A DNA stretch of 64,000 nucleotides from Bufo bufo (lineage: Eukaryota; Chordata; Amphibia; Anura; Bufonidae). The DNA lies in NCBI RefSeq assembly GCF_905171765.1, contig NC_053390.1, forward strand, positions 508,947,444 through 509,011,443, given 5' to 3'. Within the stretch, counting starts at the first letter, position 1; the number at the start of each line of letters is the position of its first letter. Below, one piece after another: positions 33,400-44,157 of this stretch. The translations under genes and the position numbers were made by a program. The notes beneath the pieces were generated by a model. The model searched no databases and was not told where the DNA came from. It saw only the letters and a program-made list of their open reading frames with translations.

Positions 33400-36062
33400 A
33401 GTGTCCGATTTCCGCCTCGTCGAGGAAGGTTCGTCTATTTTAATATTTGGAAACGCAATTGCGAAACCTGATGCTTTTTCTCCGCAAAGTGAAATGGAAT
33501 TGGTAGGATGGTATGTCCCAGTCTGATTGTGGAAGTGGATGAGAGGCCGCATGGGCATTTCAATAAATAGACCACAAAGCTTGAGTCACACGTAAAAAAA
33601 GCCTTTGATGGGGAAGGATTGTCCCGTTCGTGGATGAGTGACATATTCGCCTTTTATGACACTTGAGCATTGTGCGCAGCTCAAGCAGGGAAAAGTTCCC
33701 TGTCGCTGACTTCGTAGAAATAATTGTCTGGGAAGTTTAGTGAAGCTTCCCACATCCGCTTTAACAAGTTTATCTCTGATATTGTGCGGTCTTTTGTAGC
33801 ATGCTAGTGGAGGTTGGTGAAATTCCTTTATGTTTGGGTAAGCTTTTGCAAGTAATGGCCAATGTTTTCTTAAAACCTGATGAATTTTGGGTATTAAGGG
33901 ATGGTAAGTGGTGACACAGGCTATTCTATTTTGGTTATTTGGTCGCGGTGTAGTTGTATTTCCTAAATTAGTCAATGCGGTGTCCAAAAGATTTTGTGGA
34001 TAACCCCTTGTGAGAAATTTCTGTGTCATGTCATCTAATCTTTCTTTTTTAGTATCATTATTAGACACAATACAGTTAACTCAAGTGTACTGTGATTGGG
34101 GTAGGGACTTCTTAGTGGCTTTGGGGTGGCAACTGTTGTAGTGGAGGAGACTATTACGGTCGGTGGGTTTGTTGAAGAGATCTACTGTAATATTTCCCAT
34201 TTGGCCGATTTTGATCATGGTGTGTAAGAAACTGATTTCTTCTTGGCTGGTGTGAATAGTGAAACCTAATTCCGTATGTATCTGGTTCAAATCTTGGACG
34301 AATTCATGGATGGTGGGTTTGGGGCCCCTCCATATGCAAAAAATGTCATCAATGAAGCGAAGCCAAATGATGGCATACTGGTGAAACAGGGGATGTGTGT
34401 ATATGTAGTCCTCTTCAAATGCTGTCATGTATGCATTAGTATAAGGAGGGGCCACGTTGGACCCTATAGCGGTCCCCCTCTTTTGACCGTAGTATGTGTC
34501 CCCAAACAGACATTTTTTGTCAATATGATATTTAGTAATTCTAGACAAAACTTCTGTTGTGTGTCATGGAGATTGTAATGGGTGTGTAGTAATCTTACTG
34601 TTGCCTGTATGCCCTTTTCATGTTTGATGTGTACAAACTATTCATATTGAGTGTTATTAATGTGCAGTTAGGTGTTTTATCAAGTCCCTGTAATTTTGTG
34701 AGGAAATCTGTAGTGTCTAGCAAAAATGATTTGGATAACTTGGTCAGGGGTGTGAGGATCTTTTCCATGTAAACAGCAAGGGGGGAGAAGACTGAGTCTG
34801 TTGATGCTACTATTGGGTGTCCAGGAGGATTATTGAGTCTTTTGTGTATTTTGGGTAATGTGTAAAAAACGGGGTGACGGGGTCCTGTTTGGTGAGAAAT
34901 GTGGCTGTTTTGAAATCAATGACACCTAGGCTTGTGTAAGTCATTAGTGTGTGAGATATTAGTCCCTGTATGTGTCTAGTAGGGTCATTGGGTAAGATTT
35001 CATATGTCTCGGTGTCAGCCAATTGTCTCCTAATTTCTCTGAGGTATTCTTTCTTGTCCATTATTACCAAGGCTCCGCCTTTGTCGGCCGGTTTGGTAAT
35101 AATGTCTTGGATTCTCTGTAGTGTGTTGAGCGCCATTTTTTCTTCCACAGATAAATTGTTGGTGTGTTTAAATTGACCTAGTGTGTTTTCAATCAGGATG
35201 TTTTGTATTTTGTGTCCTGAGAAAGTTTTGTATTTTGTGTCCTGAGAAAGTGAGATAAAGGTTTCTATTGGGTGTTTGTTCCATGGAGGCATAAAGGAAC
35301 TTTTGTTCCTGAGGCCTAAATGTTCTATCGACAATGCACTTGGTGAATCAGTTGTAGTCTGTGGACTTGTGTCCCCCTGATGAAAATGGTCTTTAAGTCT
35401 TGGAGTTTGATAGAATTTGTGCAGTTCTTGTTCTAAGAAAAATGTATTTAAATTTGGTATGGGGCAGAATGACAGGCCTGTTAAACAAAACAAGCAATGC
35501 AACAGCTCACTGCAAACCAAATAAAGTACAAAATTGCATCATAATTGCAAATGCTGAACTAATAAGTTAGAGATACTTGGCAAATCGTTTTGTACAAAAT
35601 TATTTGAACCCGTCTGCCGAACGTTAAGGCAATCTCTAGTTAGACGGGTTCCTAACACTAAATATACCTGTTATGTGCCATAGCGGCTATCATATAATTC
35701 AGAAAGTGCAGGTTCCACTTACATGCTGGATCCGCCTGAATTTCTGTCATTTTCGGTGCCAAAATGGCCTCCATTATATCCAGGGAAAGCAGTTACCAGC
35801 ATGCACGCCGGGCCCACTCCACACCACCCCTGGCGCCACATGGTCACCGGGCCCGGCGTGCATGCTGGTAACTGCTTTTGTTGTTGATTGCCCTTCCATT
35901 TGTAGACCATATCCAGGCGATAGTCCTCTGAGTCACGGATTAATGTTTGTCGTTTATTATGTTCCGTGTTTTTCTTCTAATCACTCAATTGTTTCTCGGA
36001 TCTTTCTTTGGCTTTTTTCCATTCCTCTTCGGGTACTGTCAATTTTTAATTGTGCTTCTGTG
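33400..36062 (-). pseudogene. Penelope-like element 1: RT plus GIY-YIG remnant
   Basis: Reading downwards on the minus strand: a coiled-coil-like N-terminal segment (36062-35888, interrupted by an insertion at about 35530-35887), then LSFCPIPNLNTF and ITKPADKGGALVIMDKKEY (35520-34810). Next comes FYTLPKIHK around 34860, a motif-A-like LNMNSLYT (usual DV changed), KRGTAIGSNVAPP and the catalytic RFIDDIF (34548-34081). The connector with FPCLSCAQC follows (34068-33586), then YLLKCPCGL, the start of the GIY-YIG endonuclease (33644-33435). This order is the PLE signature. Several frameshifts make it a pseudogene. The N-terminal segment continues at 50369-50272 beyond the hAT insertion. Confidence 0.87.
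35788..35881. repeat. 94-bp inverted repeat with GC-rich arms
   Basis: AAAGCAGTTACCAGCATGCA, then CGCCGGGCCC, is mirrored by GGGCCCGGCG and TGCATGCTGGTAACTGCTTT around a ~33-base loop. It lies in the insertion that splits the N-terminal part of PLE 1. It may be an end of a small foldback element. No flanking duplication was established. Confidence 0.7.
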
Positions 36063-36469
36063 CATAGGCGTCGCTACAGGGGGTCAATTGCCCCCCTCAG
36101 GTTATTCCTTGCCCCACCGCTGATTCCCCTTTAAAACACTGTCCGCCGCTGGTACAGCGGCGATTTGGCAGTTTTGCCAAACTGAAAGTACTGCCCTTGC
36201 TGCCCACCCACTTCACTACGGGTTCCTCGACAGTCGGCAGCCAAGTGAATCTTCCCCCGCCCACCTCAGCTGCTATTGGCTGGGAGGGAGAGGGCTGCAC
36301 TGCCATTCGCTGCCTGTGTATTTCAGCCTAGCAGGGCCTGCAGAGGCAGAAAAGAATGCGGCTTGGGGATTTAACATCAGGAAACATTGTTGCACGCCCC
36401 TCCACCTGCCACCACGCCTAGAGGAAGAAGCAACAGAGCACATCAGAACTGTAAGTACCTTTTCTATCT

Positions 36470-36646
36470 GCGATGCACCCTTGAACAGCGCCCCCTGCAT
36501 TACATGCACCCCTGACCAGCTCCCCCTGCATTACATGCACCCCTGACCAGCACCCCCTGCGTTACATGCATCCCTGACTAGCACACCTTGCGTTAAAAGC
36601 ACCCCTGACCAGTGCACCCTGAGTCCCACGCACCCCTGACCGCCAC
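36470..36646 (+). repeat. Short tandem repeat, ~31-bp unit, about 6 copies
   Basis: The unit contains GCACCCCTGACCAGC, CCCCCTGC and GTTACAT and degrades towards the right. The inner hAT landed inside it. The array resumes as CCGCACTCTGCGTTACA at 49961. Confidence 0.75.
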
Positions 36647-37304
36647 CAGTGGCATCTCTAGCTTTCAAATTTTGGGGGGGCACACTGGGGGCCGGGACAA
36701 AAGTAGGGGGGGGGGGCAGCTATAACAACGATACATTTACACAAGTTTGCTTAGAAATGCTGCGATACTTTACCCAATACCTAAAACCGCAATAGGGAAG
36801 AAAAACCCCAATCACTCAGATTTCAACATGTCCATTACTCCAATTCCAGCATCTACCGACTGTGTCAGAGGTAAGTCCCCTTCTCTTTGTCACATGGCAT
36901 GACTCGATAGTATCGCTATCGGCGAGCACCTGAAGTACTTGTACTCAGTATTAAAAAATTATATTTAGTGCATTCCTATAAAAAATAACATAAAAAATAA
37001 TGAATAAAGCAATAACCTCCTACTGCAATTTTTAAAGAAAACAAAGAAACACAAGATACAAATTTTAGCTTTTGTTTTTACTGCAACTCGTAGTAAACCA
37101 AATGAACAACAATTGTAGTAAATACTTAGAGTGTATCTGTCACTTAATCTATAGTGGTATACTGGCGACACTGTGTAGTAGGGGTTAACAAGCATATAGT
37201 AGAGAAAAGAGAAAAAAATTACCAAGTGGCGCCTAACTGCTACCAAATTATGTATATAAGGAATATGCACAGTTTCTTATTCCTTTCCATCCGGCTACTG
37301 CAAT

Positions 37305-38100
37305 TTTTTACTTTTTACCCAAGATACATAAATCTGTAAAAAAACAAACAGGTAGACCCATTATATCAGGGATAGATTCCCTCACTACCAATCTTTCGGC
37401 CTATGTGGATTCTTTTCTCCAAAAATATGTACAATCATTACCCTCTTTTTTGAGAGATTCCTCTCATTTGATTAATCTCTTAAAGAATGTACAGTGGAAT
37501 GAGAACTACATCTGGGTTACCCTTGACGTAACCTCCCTTTACAGCAACATCAAACATGACTTAGGCCTAATGGCAATTAAACATTGTTTGGAAGGAGACT
37601 TGACATTACCTAATGTACAAAAAGAATTTATCTGCAAGGGGATCGATTTTATACTTCACCATAACTATTTCACTTTTAACGCGAAATTTTATATCCAACA
37701 GAAAGGGACCGCGATGGGGACGGAATTTGCGCCTTCATATGCCAATCTCCTCATGGGTCTTTTCGAAGAATCACATAATCTTCTGCATAACCCTAAGATT
37801 AAATTTTATCGTCGTTATATTGACGACATTATTTTTATCTGGGAGGGCACTGATATTGAACTCAAAGCCTTTTTTATTGTACTTAATATTAACGACTGGG
37901 GTCTAACCTTCAGTTTGGAACACCATCCGACAGAAGCAATCTTTTTAGACATCAATCTTGATTCTACTGAAAATAAAATCACGACAAAAACTTTGTTTTT
38001 TAAAGTGGACGCCAATAGTTTTTTAGATTTTACTAGCTGTCATTATCTGAAATGGAAGAAGAACATTCATTTCAGCCAGATGAAACATGTAATGCATGTA
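37305..38100 (+). pseudogene. Penelope-like RT fragment (PLE 2)
   Basis: The reading starts at YFLPKIHKSV and continues GRPIISGIDSLTTNLSAYVD, then VTLDVTSLYSNIKHD (motif A with catalytic Asp), QQKGTAMGTEFAPSYANLLM, FYRRYIDDIIFIWEG (catalytic YIDD) and LEHHPTEAIFLDINL. These are the palm motifs of Penelope reverse transcriptase. They are open over at least 248 codons, from the GTG at 37405 to the stop near 38151. Everything before YFLPK, the C-terminal connector and the GIY-YIG endonuclease are missing. Similarity is lost after the Lys-rich stretch at about 38060-38090, where the element's 3' non-coding part begins. Confidence 0.88.
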
Positions 38101-38268
38101 ATTATCTGTATGTTTTGTCATTTCTTTTCTTGTGTTAGCGACCGGAAGTGACGGTGATGAATTTTCTGGCGCCAAAAACGCCATTTGTTTGAATTAGTGC
38201 CATATGCTATATTTAGATGTGTGTTTCTAAAAATACTTTGTATATGTTTAATACCTCCACTGAACCTT

Positions 38269-38311
38269 GCTCCTGAGGAAGGGGTCTGTCATTCCCCGAA
38301 ACGCGTTGAGC
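38269..38311 (+). ncRNA. Hammerhead-ribozyme-like motif, copy B
   Basis: Stem I is GCTC (38269-38272) with GAGC (38308-38311). Then come CTGAGGA (38273-38279), an extra A, stem II GGGG/CCCC (38281-38284, 38294-38297), GAAA, and the palindromic stem III ACGCGT (38301-38306). Expected cleavage would follow T38307. It lies about 170 bp downstream of the PLE 2 RT on the same strand, where PLE terminal repeats carry such ribozymes. CTGAGGA in place of CTGAtGA and the extra A weaken it. Confidence 0.5.
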
Positions 38312-39009
38312 TTACCTGACTGATTTATTAAAGGAATATACCAGAAGTACAAAGTGTTGGACTGCCGTATCTTCCAGCGATTCTACAAGAGAGCCAGGCG
38401 AGGGAGGTGGTTGTTTTGGAGGTCTTGAGCTTTATCCCATCACACCCCTCCCTGGTGAAGTGAATGTGGTGTATATCACCCGTATTATACGTATTCTTGA
38501 ATACCTTTTAGTGTTTCTCCTTATGATACTATCTACCGGACATCTGCACCAGATGTCAGATGGTCTAATCATATGGATATTGAATACTAATGGTTTTACT
38601 TTTTATTGGTAAGGGGTACTTATTTACTTCTAGTTTTCATCAATAAGTATACACAGCCCCCTAACTTATTGTATTTATCTTTTACATATTTTATATTACC
38701 TTATATATATTTCATACTAAGTGCATATTCCTTATATACATAATTTGGTAGCAGTTAGGCGCCACTTGGTGATTTTTTTCTCTTTTCTCTACTGTTGTGT
38801 CACTATATAGCATTTCTGCTTATAGTTCATCACCTACGGCTGCCCTGCTCTTCCTTAGCTTCCTACCTGTCATTTTTATCCGTACCCAGGACATTTTTTC
38901 TATTTATAATATACTTTTTTCTACCTTGGCCTTCACCCTTGGCGCCCTGCGTTTGTACCCTATATCTCCTTTCACAGGAGTACAGGATTAACCCTCTCCT
39001 TTTTTTTTC

Positions 39010-39415
39010 CTAACCTTGACAAGCATATGCCAGGCATACCTTTGTTTGTAGGTTTGGATACTTCGCAATTTGATACTTTCCAATAAAACCAAACATGTTT
39101 TATAGCATCTCCATGACCAGTGCAAGAGTGACTAAGGGTCCGCAGTGGCTCTGTCCGCTGACATCAAGCCACTCTGCCTGGTGATTTATACACAGGGCTG
39201 CCATGGGCTGGCGGCACTGTGTGTCAATCACCAGGTGGAGCAGGCATGGCGTCAACAGAGGTGTTGTGGCCTGAGCCTAACGGACCCTGGGCCACGCCTG
39301 ACACTTGGGCATTCTATAAAGCACTTTTTTTTATTGAACCAAAGCATCCAAAACTATAAAAACAAAGGTATGCCTGGCAATGTCATATACTTGTTAACCC
39401 CTACTATATAGTGTC
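39010..39415. repeat. Foldback structure ~400 bp
   Basis: GCCAGGCATACCTTTGTTT at about 39028-39046 is mirrored by AAACAAAGGTATGCCTGGC at about 39360-39378. A second hairpin lies inside (GCCTGGTGATTTATACACAG near 39177 against CTGTGTGTCAATCACCAGG near 39220). It overlaps the right arm of the PLE 2 inverted repeats. Confidence 0.65.
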
Positions 39416-40009
39416 GTCGGTTTAACCACTATATACAGGCACTTTAACTTTCAAGTATTACTGGATTAACAGACATGATAGAATAACAATTAAATAAGGA
39501 AACAGGTACACACTACAAAATAAAGTGCAACATCACAACAAACAACAAAAATGCAAGGTTATCCTTTTACTGTAAACTGCAACAAAATGTGTCACTTAAA
39601 TGCAGTCATTCACACTAATAAAGGCTTAAGCGTGAGTTTTTATGGATTGATGCAAACCTGTTAACTACAAGATCCATATCTACTTTGGATGCAAGGCTGC
39701 ACTCTATTGCCAATGTGGCTAGATCTGAAAGCCTGATGATGCACTGCTGACTGGCAAAACACAAGCTATTTTGCACAATCTGTAAAGCTCAAGGGAAGGA
39801 ACAGAATAAGGCTCCAGAAAGTTGGTGAACTCTAGAATTGTGTCCACTTTAAGGGCATCTGATGACTTTTTCTTTGTAGGGTTAGCGATGCCTGCTTCAG
39901 CTCAATCTCCAAGTTTTCTATGTTGCATGCATAGAATTTGGCCATTGGTAGCAATTTCTCAAATCACTTTCCTCTAATCACTTTCCACCTCAGGGCCGGC
40001 CCTCTTAGT

Positions 40010-40640
40010 GGGCGCCGTCATATCATGTGATTATGAAAGTTTTATTAAATAAGTATGTAGCATTGTGAATTTCTGTTCCACAATGTGTCAGTACATTTAG
40101 TTTGTGTACACCAGCAGTCCGTTCTGAGGACTTTCTTATTTACACATTACATTTGTCGTATATTCATTTAGGCAACACCCCTTTTGACCTTGTGACCCCT
40201 CTATAGGTGGTACCTTGTATGTATAAATATGTGCAGCTTTGTGCTGTTTAAGTTGTGCAGCTTTTTTGTACCTGATGAAGGGGAGTGATTCCCCGAAACG
40301 CGTTGTATCGCTGCAATAAAAGATTCTTATTCTGATCCTGGCGACTGGTTGATGTTAATTCTCGCCGTGGGACGTATTTGTATTTTCCTGTGCCAATCAT
40401 CTTCTTGGGGACTCCAGGCATCTCCACTTAGAAGATTCTCTGTGATCCCGTGGCTGCAGACCATCACATTCAGGTGTCCAGACTTACCATACCAACTCTC
40501 ATTAGTGTTGTGCCTATATTTGCACAACCACGTAAGGTGAGCCTTGCAAGTTATTTCCTTCATACTTTTTTACTCACAGAATTACCCTATGGTGCGCACA
40601 TCTGTTTTATTACAGTTTTACCCGGCCTATTATACCGTAC
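40010..40640. other. Insertion in the hAT transposase carrying PLE terminal sequence
   Basis: Non-coding stretch separating the two halves of the hAT transposase. It contains hammerhead-like copy C and, just after, AATAAAAGATTCTTATTCTG, resembling a polyadenylation signal. No RT remnant is seen. A solo PLE terminal repeat is the likeliest source. Confidence 0.5.
40256..40315 (+). ncRNA. Hammerhead-ribozyme-like motif, copy C (best match)
   Basis: The core is canonical: CTGATGA (40272-40278) and GAAA (40295-40298). Stem II is GGGGA (40280-40284) with TCCCC (40290-40294). Stem III is the self-complementary ACGCGT (40298-40303). Stem I is GTAC (40268-40271) with GTAT (40305-40308), then an internal loop (six T against one C), then TGCAGC (40256-40261) with GCTGCA (40310-40315). 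That is a two-part stem I as in natural type I hammerheads. Predicted cleavage is between T40304 and G40305. One A (40279) lies unpaired between CTGATGA and stem II, which standard hammerheads lack. The palindromic stem III suggests activity as a dimer, if any. Confidence 0.6.
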
Positions 40641-42498
40641 TCATTACAGACGCTCCATCATAGCCTTGTCCAACACAGTCATTTTTGTCTATGCCTAAAG
40701 ATGTTAGGACATGGAATATATATCCTGTTAGAGATTCCGCATTAAGGCTATCTGCTGCATAAAATTTTTAAAACTGTTCATGGACTGTCTGATCATGAAA
40801 AAATCGTATTATGACAGACAGTTGTTCTGTTTTACTTAGATCTTTTGTTCCATCAGCAATGATGGAAAAGGGACTTCCTTTAATGCTCTGTGCAATACCT
40901 TCTCTAACAAGAGCAGCCATGATTGACAACAGTTCATTCTGAATAGATGGGTGTAGATATCTTGCATTTCTTGGTCCACAATTTTTTCTTTCTTACAATG
41001 CTGTCTTTTTCAGCAATTAAATATAAAATTTCCCGAACATTCCCATGATTGATATTATCTGCATTGTACCGATGCTCTCGCTGGCCAATTTTGGTCTTGG
41101 CTGTTAGCAGCAAAACTTGTGCTATTGTTTTTATATAATGCCTATTTTCGTTAACCTCTCTTGTATGAGCTTTAGTCAGATCCTTCATGATCGATGTATC
41201 TTGGGTTACACTTTTTTTGAAATCCTCCCATCTGACATATGAATCTTTGTGTGATGCAGACTTCTCATGCTTTAAAATTCCCTTTCCACTTTCAAGTGCA
41301 TTTTTCCAGTTCGTGTACCCTATGTTGACAATTGGTACTTTTTTCACATGCCCATGGAGATACTTTGAGGTTGAAAAAAAACTCCATTGGGAAACAGTAC
41401 GCTGCATCATGGGAAATAGAATACTCCAGCCATTTAAATGATTTAAACCACTGTGGTCAGAATGACCTGAAGCGCTCTCCCATATTTTTAGAGGGATTTT
41501 TTTTAATACAGGCTTTCTTGGCCCTTCTGTGGTGCACCGGCTGATATAATCTGGTCCTTGCATCTTTGTTTTTTCACTGGTGGTAGCTGATGTTTCTTCT
41601 CTTTGTGGCAGTATGGCTTCACTGAAAACCTCTTCATAAGCACTGTGCTGGATATTGCTTTGTGAGGAGGTGCTTCCTTCTTCAATCTGGAATGAAGGTT
41701 CTTCATCATCATCATCATCATCATCTATTTTTTCAGCAGTGTCGCACTCATATTCAACTTCATCCTCAAGCTCTTCACATTCCTCAAACAAAGAAGATGG
41801 ACCAGGCTGACTTTTTTCTTCTTGTTGCTGATCTTCAGCCTTCTTGGTCTTAACATTAAATACTGAATAAAATGAACGGATGTCCATTTTCAACTAATGA
41901 GTTAAATCTAAGAAAAATTTTAGAAAAGCATGTTCTTATGGGACCCTTAGGCCTCATGCACACGACCGTATTTTTTTGCGGTCCGCAAAAACGGGTTCCG
42001 TTTTTCCGTGATCCGTGACCGTTTTTTCGTCCGTGGGTCTTCCTTGATTTTTGGAGGATCCACGGACATGAAAAAAAAGTCGTTTTGGTGTCCGCCTGGC
42101 CGTGCGGAGCCAAACGGATCCGTCCTGAATTACAATGCAAGTCAATGGGGACGGATCCGTTTGACGTTGACACAATATGGTGCAATTTCAAACGGATCCG
42201 TCCCCCATTGACTTTCAATGTAAAGTCAGGAGTTAATATACCATAGGATCAGAGTTTTCTCCAATCCGATGGTATATTTTAACTTGAAGCGTCCCCATCA
42301 CCATGGGAACGCCTCTATGTTAGAATATACTGTCGGATATGAGTTAGATCGTGAAACTCAAATCCGACAGTATATTCTAACACAGAGGCGTTCCCATGGT
42401 GATGGGGACGCTTCAGGTTAGAATATACTAAAAGAACTGTGTACATGACTGCCCCCTGCTGCCTGGCAGGTGCTGCCAGGCAGCAGGGGGCAACCCCC

Positions 42499-42775
42499 CC
42501 CTGTAGTTAACACATTGGTGGCCAGTGCGGCCGCCCCCCCCTCCCTCCCCTGTAGTTAACTCATTGGTGGCCAGTGGGCCCCCCTCCCTCCCCTGTAGTT
42601 AACTCGTTGGTGGCCAGTGGGCCCCCCCCCTCCCTCCCCTGTAGTTAACTAGTTGGTGGCCAGTGCGGCCGGCCCCCCTCCCTCCCCTGTAGTTAACTCG
42701 TTGGTGGCCAGTGGGCCCCCCCTCCCCTGTAGTTAACTCGTTGGTGGCCAGTGGGCCCTCTCCCCTCCCTCCCCC
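42499..42775 (+). repeat. ~46-bp tandem array, left arm of foldback
   Basis: About six units carry GTAGTTAACTCGTTGGTGGC, CAGTG and a C-rich spacer (CCCCCCTCCCTCCCCT). It is mirrored at 43255-43560. Confidence 0.85.
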
Positions 42776-43254
42776 TCCTAATTAAAATCTCCCCCCCTAT
42801 CATTGGTGGCAGCGGAGAGTACCGATCGGAGTCCCAGTTTAATCGCTGGGGCTCCGATCGGTAACCATGGCAACCAGGACGCTACTGCAGTCCCGGTTGC
42901 CATGGTTACTTAGCAATTTGTAGAAGCATTATACTTACCTGCGAGCTGCGATGTCTGCGTCCGGCCGGGAGCTCCTCCTACTGGTAAGTGACAGGTCTGT
43001 GCGGCACCTCGCTTAATGACCTGTCACTTACCAGTAGGAGGAGCTCCCGGCCGGACGCAGACATCGCAGCTCACAGGTAAGTATAATGCTTCTACAAATT
43101 GCTAAGTAACCATGGCAACCGGGACTGCAGTAGCGTCCTGGTTGCCATGGTTACCTATCGGAGCCCCAGCGATTAAACTGGGACTCCGATCGGTACTCTC
43201 CGCTGCCACCAATGATGGGGGGGAGATTTTAATTAGGAGGGGGAGGGAGGGGAA

Positions 43255-43560
43255 AGGGCCCACTGGCCACCAACGAGTTAACTACAGGGGAGGGGGGGGG
43301 CCCACTGGCCACCAACGAGTTAACTACAGGGGAGGGAGGGGGGCCGGCCGCACTGGCCACCAACGAGTTAACTACAGGGAAGGGAGGGGGTGCCCACTGG
43401 CCATCAACGAGTTAACTACAGGGGAGGGAGGGGGGGGCCACTGGCCACCAACGAGTTAACTACAGGGGAGGGAGGGGGGGCCACTGGCCACCAACGAGTT
43501 AACTACAGGGGAGGGAGGGGGGCCGGCCGCACTGGCCACCAATGTGTTAACTACAGGGGG
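43255..43560 (-). repeat. ~46-bp tandem array, right arm of foldback
   Basis: About seven units of GCCACCAACGAGTTAACTAC with a G-rich spacer, inverted relative to the left arm. It has one unit more than the left arm, so the arrays changed independently after the arms formed. Open frames here (GHQRVNYRGG repeats) are artefacts. Confidence 0.85.
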
Positions 43561-44157
43561 GGCTGCCCCCTGCTGCCTGGCAGCACCTGCCAGGCAGCAG
43601 GGGGCAGTCATGTACACAGTTCTTTTAGTATATTCTAACCTGAAGCGTCCCCATCACCATGGGAACGCCTCTGTGTTAGAATATACTGTCGGTTCTGAGT
43701 TTTCACAAAGTGAAAACTCAGCTCTGAAAAAGCTTTTATGCAGACGGATCTTCGGATCCGTCTGTATTAAAGTAACCTACGGCCACGGATCACGGACACG
43801 GATGCCAATCTTGTGTGCATCCGTGTTCTTTCACGGACCCATTGACTTGAATGGGTCCGTGAACCGTTGTCCGTCAAAAAAATAGGACAGGTCATATTTT
43901 TTTGACGGACAGGATACACGGATCACGGTCTCGGCTGCAAAACGGTGCATTTTCCGAATTTTACATGGACCCATTGAAAGTCAATGGGTCCGCGAAAAAA
44001 AAACGGAAAACGGCACAACGGCCACGGATGCACACAACGGTCGTGTGCATGAGGCCTTAACCAGAGTGAGCTCACACGAGTATATAGAAATTTTGTGCCT
44101 ACTTATTTACCTCATTTTATTCTAAACAAATGTTTTCAACAATGGACAAATCATGTA

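Larger units (their letters stand above)
37146..39436. mobile_element. PLE 2 with flanking inverted repeats
   Basis: The outer parts are inverted: 37146-37200 (TAGTGG, GACACTGTGTAGTAGGGGTT, AACAAG) matches the reverse complement of about 39395-39436. A second inverted pair lies inside: GGAATATGCAC with GCGCCTAACTGCTACCAAAT at 37226-37270, against 38722-38790. Between lie a PLE RT fragment and a hammerhead-like motif. PLEs are known to carry terminal repeats in direct or inverted arrangement. It lies within the inner hAT, between its transposase and its 3' end. Confidence 0.6.
39610..41893 (-). pseudogene. hAT transposase, ZMYM1-like, broken
   Basis: The N-terminal part (41893-40934) has an acidic region with a run of Asp, then YTNWKNALESGKGILKHE, matching the TTF-type zinc finger. 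REHRYNADNINHGNVREIL and LIAEKD then match the DUF4371 region. Reading on in shifted frames to about 40645 gives IQNELLSIMAALVREGIAQS, ADGTKDLSKTEQLS and GQGYDGA, still that family. The hAT C-terminal dimerisation part appears at about 39800-39610 (ACVLPVSSAS, LATLAIECSLASKVDMDLVV). The middle is replaced by unrelated sequence (about 40010-40640). Several frameshifts exist, for example near 41400 where WLEYSISHDAAYCFPMEFF is read off frame. It is related to a family that was domesticated as ZMYM1 in vertebrates, but here it is a dead transposase. Confidence 0.82.
41950..44056. mobile_element. 2.1-kb foldback element with nested palindromes, TTA flanks
   Basis: Ends GGCCTCATGCACACGACCGT and ACGGTCGTGTGCATGAGGCC are perfectly inverted, with TTA on both sides (41947-41949, 44057-44059). 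The body is a near-complete inverted repeat centred at about 43008 (22-base loop 42997-43018; arms start ACAGGT/ACCTGT). Each arm holds a tandem array of a ~46-bp unit. A second palindrome centred near 42345 lies in the left part, its arms containing GGCGTTCCCATGGTGATGGG. No transposase is encoded. The 3-bp TTA suggests Harbinger-type mobilisation. Confidence 0.85.

Noticed and set aside
40934..41893. Intact host ZMYM-type gene
   Set aside because: Family similarity changes frame several times, the middle of the protein is replaced by other sequence, and the locus is bounded by hAT ends.
42499..43560. CRISPR-like array in the repeated GTAGTTAAC units
   Set aside because: The spacers are low-complexity C/G runs that are themselves repeated, the arrays mirror each other in a foldback element, and the surroundings are eukaryotic.
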